Assembly (NCBI GenBank): GCA_032871835.1
Contig: CM065301.1
Span: 20,663,291-20,727,290, forward strand
Length of the DNA stretch: 64,000 bases
From: Dipteronia dyeriana
Taxonomy: Eukaryota; Streptophyta; Magnoliopsida; Sapindales; Sapindaceae
Reading direction: 5' to 3'
Part shown: piece after piece, positions 59,231-64,000 of the stretch
Numbering within the stretch: position 1 is the stretch's first letter
Layout: every line of letters begins with the position of its first letter
Program-made: the position numbers and the translations under genes
Notes under the pieces: model-generated
Told to the model about the DNA's origin: nothing
Database searches by the model: none
What the model saw: only the letters and a program-made list of their open reading frames with translations

Positions 59231-59321
59231 TAAACTATTGTTTGATTCAAAAATAATTCAGGACATAGATACAAGTGGTAATATTTGTCGTATGTGAATT
59301 TTACCAAGCATACACGTCATT

Positions 59322-60162
59322 GACAAGAAGGAGAAAATAGCCAGGTGGACGCCCAAATGGGCACTAAGGAAATATCCTACAAGGCATCATTAAAGAGAAG
59401 AAAAGCTCGAGTAAGCATATATAGAATGAAACCTACTCGGGATCAGTTAACAACACTCGGGACTGGTTAAACAACGCTTCCACTCGGACTCAAAAGGCGC
59501 TACTCGGGACCATCAGGTATTACTCTTACTCGGGAATAAATACGACTCGAGTAAGAACTTGGTGCTTATTTCACACGGATTAAGTCATTAAATACGCGAA
59601 GATATCCATCATGAAGGAATCTCAAATAAAATGGAACATTAAGTTAGAAGAGTCCCCAATCAGGAAATAACTTGATTTCTTTACGAAGACTACATTTTTA
59701 TAAGGAAACAAGTCCAAATTGAACTACACTACTAGAATCCCACTCAATTTCCATAACAGACTCCGAAACAGGAAAGAAGACAAATCAACCTCAAACAAGT
59801 AACCGAATCACAATTAAATACAAAGATCTTGTATTACTTGTACAAAGCAGATTAGGGTTCTATAAGTATATAAATAGACCCATAATCTGGCTCCAAAAGA
59901 TATAGGCAATATAGTACACAACAAGCAACAGAAAAATACAGAGAGAAGAAAGAGAGATCGAGAGCTTGTAAACATTATATTTTTATAGTGGATTTTGGCT
60001 TGGTTGATCCTTCAACCACCCGTGGACGTTTCTCCGGTCATCGGAGTTTTACCACGTAAAAATTTTGTCTTCGTTACTCTCTCTGAATCTCTTTCTCTTT
60101 GAATTAATAGCCGAAATCCAATCCTTGTTGGCTTTTCTGATACAATCCAGAAATCGACGTCA
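59322..60162 (+). repeat. probable 5' LTR of a Ty3/gypsy element
   Basis: This precedes a primer-binding-like sequence. It contains many ACTCGGG motifs and a strong TATA region. The 3' edge is placed at the CA before ACAATTGGCGC; the 5' edge (TGACAAGAAGGAG) is a guess because no second LTR is in the window. Confidence 0.55.
59861..59876 (+). promoter_or_regulatory. TATA box within the Ty3 LTR
   Basis: TATAAGTATATAAATA, in the right place for an LTR U3-R promoter. Confidence 0.55.
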
Positions 60163-60166
60163 ACAA

Positions 60167-60185
60167 TTGGCGCTAGAAGGAGGGG
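60167..60185 (+). other. primer-binding site of the Ty3 element
   Basis: TTGGCGCTAGAAGGAGGGG follows the probable LTR end. It fits the TGGCGC-type PBS common in plant Ty3/gypsy elements; the exact tRNA is not assigned. Confidence 0.6.
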
Positions 60186-60211
60186 CTGAACCTTCGAACT
60201 TGTTAAAAGCG

Positions 60212-61840
60212 ATGGCAGGAAGCAGAAGTAGTTCAGGAAATGGCCAAAAATCACCATGCGATTTCCATGTTGGCAATACGTCACAAAATCCTGCAGCAAA
60301 CACAGAAAACCAGCCTGCGCACCTGGCGGGGATCTAGCAAGTTCCTCTAACCAACAGAGATCTTACGTTGCGTTTCCAAGAGGCCTTGCAATAATTGGTG
60401 ACGGACGCAGCAAGGGAAGGGATTGATCTACTGGCTGCAGAAGCATATATTCCCAATCCTCCACCCGCAAGGCTCCGTTCGATGGTGGTTGGGCCAGGAA
60501 TAACTATGCCAGAAACCAGAAGGAACTCTTCCTTTATCAACCCGGCTGGACAGAAAACACTTGAAGAGGAACATCACCAGAGGCTGGACCACAATCAAAC
60601 AGTACGTGCCAGACATCGTAAATACGACCGGCGCAGAGGTTGATCATCATCAGAAGACAGTGATCAACACCATCACAAACGTCATCATGGAGTCACACGA
60701 GAGGACCGGCATCAGAGTGAAGAGTCTGAGGAAAGACTGACGATAACCCAACGGTTTAACCGTCGGGAAAGTCCGATGGGGGACAGAGATGTCACGATCC
60801 AGAGCCTAACTCGAGAAGTTGAGAATAACAGGCGACAGACAGAGGCACTGGTCAGATGTTATGGCTGTAACGATCTATCCGACGATGACTCTGACAGTCC
60901 ATTCACCAAGGAAATTTTGTGGACCCCTTTCCCAAAAAGATTCAGGATGCCGCATGTGGAGCAATTCAAAAAAGATACAGATCCAAAGGAGCACGTTAGA
61001 CGCTATAAAAGTGCCATGGCTCAATATGCCCACAGTGACCCCCTATTGTGTCTCAACTTTCCGTAAATACTGGGGGACACAGGGTCAAGATGGTTCGGAA
61101 GACTACCCCCGGCGAGCATCGAAAATTTCAGCGAATTGAGCAGGAGCTTCTCAAGGCAATTTCTGAGCAATGTTCACAGGAAGAAGTCGGTGGCCTACCT
61201 CTTTCAAATAAAGCAAGGGAATGACGAGTCATTAAAAAAGTACTTGGGCTGGTTCGGCCAAGCAGTATCAGAAATTGGCAGTGCTAATGATGAAGCAATT
61301 ATTGTTGTCTTCACCAATAACTTGCAGAATGGACGACTGTCCTTTGATTTGAGAAGAGCACGGCTGACTAAGTATGCTGACATGATGGATATGGCAGGAG
61401 GATACGCTCTGGCCGAGGAGGAAGAGTTAGCTACAGGAGGAAGCTATATGCACGGAGGAAAGCCCGAACAGAAGGATACCGAATCCAAGGGGCAAAATCG
61501 AAAGGAAAAACAGAAAGGAAACGGCAAAGAGAAAAACAAGGATGAGGGTAATGGGCTTAATGCCGAACGGTCCATAGAGAAATACCGAGGCAGATATACC
61601 AATTACACCCCTCTTCGAAAAAAACAAGAAGAATTTTTAGCCATCTTGGAAGAGAAGAATATGGTGCAAGAACCGCGGCGACAATCTCAGTTCGCCTAGA
61701 GAGATGCAACCAAGTATTGCAGATTTCAGAAGAAAACCGGGCACGAGACTTCAAAGTGTTTTCAGCTCAGAGATTACATAGAGACTCTTATTCGGGAAGG
61801 GCACTTGCGGGATGTAATCTTGAAAAAAGATGAGAAATCA
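60212..61840 (+). pseudogene. Ty3/gypsy gag
   Basis: Start codon MAGSRSSSGNGQ at 60,212. One frame runs through with stops at 60,335 (TAG), 60,392 (TAA), 60,641 (TGA), 61,064 (TAA) and 61,697 (TAG). The gag core is recognisable: PFPKRFRMPHVEQFKKDTDP, DTGSRWFGRLPPASIENFSE, LSRSFSRQFLSNV, FQIKQGNDESLKKYL. A Lys/Glu-rich linker precedes CRFQKKTGHETSKCFQLRDY, which resembles the conserved region after gag in Tat-type elements. Confidence 0.8.
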
Positions 61841-62493
61841 GAAGCTAAGAAAGAAGTTAAGGCAGATCACTCTGGACGAAATCAATGGCCCAGTCCCGAG
61901 GCCAATCAGGTAATACATACGATTTACGGAGGACTCTCTACTGGGTAAAGCAACCGAGAACGAACTCAGGAAATCAGAGAAGTAATAGGAGCAAGGAACA
62001 ATTTTGATGTAAACTCGGTTGAGCCAGACCCGAAAAGGGTGAAGGAATGATGGAACCCGATAGTCTTTACAGAAGCAGATTCCCATGGCGTCGATGTTCG
62101 GCCTAATGATGCCTTGGTTATAAGTGCCCGAATTAGCCATCGGGAATTTTGAAGAATTTTAATAGATAATAGAAGTTCAGCAGACATCCTCAATGTGGCC
62201 GTCTATGACCAGCTAAGGCTAGAACGAAAAGATTTACAGCCTTTCCATACTCCATTAAAGGGGTTTGGAGGGATAGAAGTCAGGTCACTCGGGACGGTAA
62301 AACTACCCGTGAAGATTGGAACAGTACCTTGCCAGAGGACTGTCCTGTTCGACTTCGTGGTAGTTGACTTAGACAATTGGCTGTATAATGTATTATTGGG
62401 TCGGCCATTCCTGAATAAAACAAGGGCTGTAACCGCCATTTATGCATTAATGATCAAGTTCCCGACAGAACAGGGGGTCGGGATAGTCAAATG
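61841..62493 (+). pseudogene. Ty3/gypsy aspartic protease
   Basis: After a stop at 61,946 and frame changes, ALVISARISHREF precedes the active site ILIDNRSSADIL at about 62,159-62,194; family members have D-T/S/N-G-S-S, so the glycine is replaced by Arg. Then FHTPLKGFGG, VRSLGTVKLPVK and YNVLLGRPFLN follow, as in the gag-polyprotein protease family. The reading stops at 62,492-62,494. Confidence 0.75.
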
Positions 62494-63460
62494 ATCCCAA
62501 GAGATGGCCAGAAGATCAAACATGTCGGTATACGAAGGCAAGAATGATGCTGAACAGGTGTGCACCATAATGCAGCCAAATCAGTGTAAAGAATCCTTAT
62601 CATTCGAGTTGAATCCAAGGGAGGACTCAAATGAATCCAAAGCAGAACCAGTTGAAGGGATTAAAAGAACCAGATAAGGCGGTCAAGATCGAGGCTAACC
62701 TGGGAGGAAAAAATCAAGCAAGACCTCACCAATCCGCTTAAAGAATACAAGATCTTGGGAATAGTCGGCCATGAAGCTCATTGGATTGCTCGACCCAATG
62801 GAGGGGTTTTACCCCGACCATGCAATTCCCGTTATCTAAAGATTTTTTATCCTTAATATATATATATTTATATTAAAATATTTTATTCTTTTTCTAGTCA
62901 GGACAATATTAGTTGTGATAAATGTTAGCTATGGAATTTAAATCTTTGTTGATTTTTTACAGTAATAAATAAAATTACTCGGAATTTCCGAAAGAAAAGC
63001 ATCTAGCTCGGGATTTCAAAAAAAAAACATATGATAATAAGAACATATGGAAGAAGAGCATGATAATAAGAACATGCAAATAGAATTCTCGGGACCATCA
63101 AATCCCGAATGGGCGGAGAAGCTCGTAGGAGCATGCCAGCCGAGCATGCCAGCCGAGCATGGTCAAAATGACCTTCGCAAAAAGGCAAACCCGATGCACC
63201 AGACTTTGGAAAAATGCTCGGGACGCTATCGGGAGAAATTCCGGTGAAATGCGAAGCTGTGTTGATGCAATTTTTTTAAAAAAGAGCTCAACAATTCGGC
63301 AAACCCTTGGGCATAACAACTGGGGAGACGTCCTTGGTATTGCGTAAGGACTCGAACATATGATCATGGTGAACCTTGATGTAATGTTCGAGTAGCAACC
63401 GGGTATGAAACACAAGTGTAAACTTGCCTGTTTCAAGATGACTCGGTTAATAATAAAGAG
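62494..63460. other. non-coding part of the Ty3 element
   Basis: A short post-protease region (RSNMSVYEGKNDAEQV) is readable to about 62,690, then AT-rich sequence (62,830-62,990) and CTCGGG-containing sequence. RT and integrase are missing. Confidence 0.55.
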
Positions 63461-63724
63461 CCAGTTTAATAAGATACTTGGCAATTGAAGTCATTCGGGT
63501 AACAACTGGTTTAATAAGATACTCGGTTAAGTTACTCGAACATGAAGAAGCCAGTTTAATAAGATACTTGGCAATTGAAGTCATTCGAGTAACAACCGGT
63601 TTAATAAGATACTCGGTTAAGTTACCCGAACATCGAAGTAGCCAGTTTAATAAGATACTTGGCAATTGAAGTCATTCGGGTAACAACTGGTTTAATAAGA
63701 TACTCGGTTAAGTTACCCGAACAT
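63461..63724. repeat. 90-bp tandem array, about 2.9 units
   Basis: Units start with CCAGTTTAATAAGATACTTG at 63,461, 63,551 and 63,642. Each unit is itself a diverged dimer (second half CTGGTTTAATAAGATACTCG). Copies differ at only a few positions. Confidence 0.9.
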
Positions 63725-63898
63725 CAACCAGTTTAATACAGCACTCGGCAACAATCAGCAATAATCAGATCAAGACCATTCAATTGAAAATAAAATAGAA
63801 TTTTATTGCTCCTAAAAGAATGGTTACAGTTCAAAGAATGGTTATGTACAAAAAAAAAATATAAATAAAGAATCAAAATTTTCTACAGTTTTACAAAA

Positions 63899-64000
63899 TT
63901 AAGGTTGCGAGGATTTCGAGCCTTTGCCAATACTCGGATCTGGCACCATCTCGTACTCACGAAGCAGGCTCTCATTAGTCGGCCAAGTGATATTATCGAC
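63899..64000 (-). CDS. C-terminal end of a reverse-strand ORF (partial)
   Basis: Reading leftward from the window edge, 33 codons are open (VDNITWPTNESLLREYEMVP...GSKSSQP) before a TAA at about 63,899-63,901. An AATAAA signal lies about 95 bases further along on the same strand (complement of about 63,792-63,810). Antisense ORFs between pol and the 3' LTR are known in some Tat-lineage elements; identification here is inference because only the tail is visible. Confidence 0.4.
   Translation of the reverse strand, partial: VDNITWPTNESLLREYEMVPDPSIGKGSKSSQP

Larger units (their letters stand above)
51832..59320 (+). mobile_element. CACTA (En/Spm-like) transposon, 3' end not seen
   Basis: The 5' terminus CACTACAAGAAAAATAGGC at 51,832 is the hallmark plant CACTA TIR. 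TNP2-like coding segments follow on the same strand at 53,779-54,497 and about 58,600-59,230. A hAT element sits between them. The matching right terminus (TTTTTCTTGTAGTG) is not seen before the Ty3 element begins, so the 3' end is lost or displaced. The right border given is the approximate start of the Ty3 LTR. Confidence 0.8.
59322..64000 (+). mobile_element. Ty3/gypsy (Tat-like) element with gag-protease only, partial
   Basis: LTR-like sequence, PBS, gag, zinc-knuckle-like segment and aspartic protease on +, then non-coding sequence with a tandem array, and a reverse-strand ORF end at the window edge. No RT, RNase H or integrase motif was found between 62,500 and 64,000. It extends beyond the window. 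Confidence 0.75.

Noticed and set aside
63447..63669. Repetitive ORFs on both strands at the 90-bp array
   Set aside because: The frames are open only because the repeat unit lacks stops in one phase; no domain or start context.

Overview
The window is nuclear DNA from a flowering plant, most likely a eudicot. It is AT-rich, its genes have many GT-AG introns, it carries typical plant families (a PRAF PH-RCC1-FYVE-BRX protein, a homeodomain-like protein, a RING-H2 protein), and it is full of plant-type transposons. I cannot name the species from sequence alone. Everything below was read by eye, so intron borders and repeat edges may be off by a few bases.

Layout. 1-6,500 is gene-poor and holds small non-autonomous elements: a possible TIR element at 215-902, hairpins, (AT)n tracts, a hAT-like element with 8-bp target duplication at 4,569-5,464, and a foldback element at 5,891-6,443. 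A nine-exon PRAF gene (+) runs 7,087-18,177 and appears intact (1,107 codons), although intron 2 holds a tandem duplication and a non-autonomous hAT element. 18,200-22,200 is intergenic, with a Copia scrap and a long foldback element (about 20,432-21,706). A small RING-H2 gene (+, 22,268-22,760) has a probable one-base frameshift. An eight-exon homeodomain-like gene (-) runs from 31,247 down to 23,471 (533 aa) and carries an intronic hairpin and a SINE-like insert.

32,739-39,968 is the most interesting unit: a complete 7.2-kb Mutator-like element of the Kaonashi (KI-MULE) kind, with imperfect TIRs and a 10-bp target duplication with one mismatch. It has two convergent genes: a Ulp1-like cysteine-protease gene (+) and a MULE transposase (-). 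Each gene starts just after a leader intron filled with a degenerate GATCGAGAA tandem array. The TIRs are inverted, but the two arrays point the same way. Both genes are decayed: the transposase by scattered nonsense codons, the protease by one stop and an internal deletion.

39,970-43,404 is intergenic, with a Tourist/Harbinger-like MITE and an orphan first exon (-, 42,410-42,524). 43,405-50,642 is a Copia retrotransposon with about 250-bp LTRs, many stops, and a 2.18-kb insertion (target duplication ACATC) just after the YVDD motif of its reverse transcriptase. 51,400-51,831 is the 3' end of a FAR1-related gene (-), cut by a CACTA element whose terminus CACTACAAGAAAAA starts at 51,832. The CACTA TNP2-like gene is itself split by a hAT element (54,499-58,285), and the CACTA is followed by a Ty3/gypsy element (about 59,320 to the window end). 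That Ty3 element keeps gag and protease, lacks recognisable RT or integrase here, and has a 90-bp tandem array and a reverse-strand ORF end.

Three host genes look expressed or recently functional (PRAF, homeodomain-like, RING-H2). The right half is a nest of decayed elements from MULE, hAT, CACTA, Copia and Ty3 groups.
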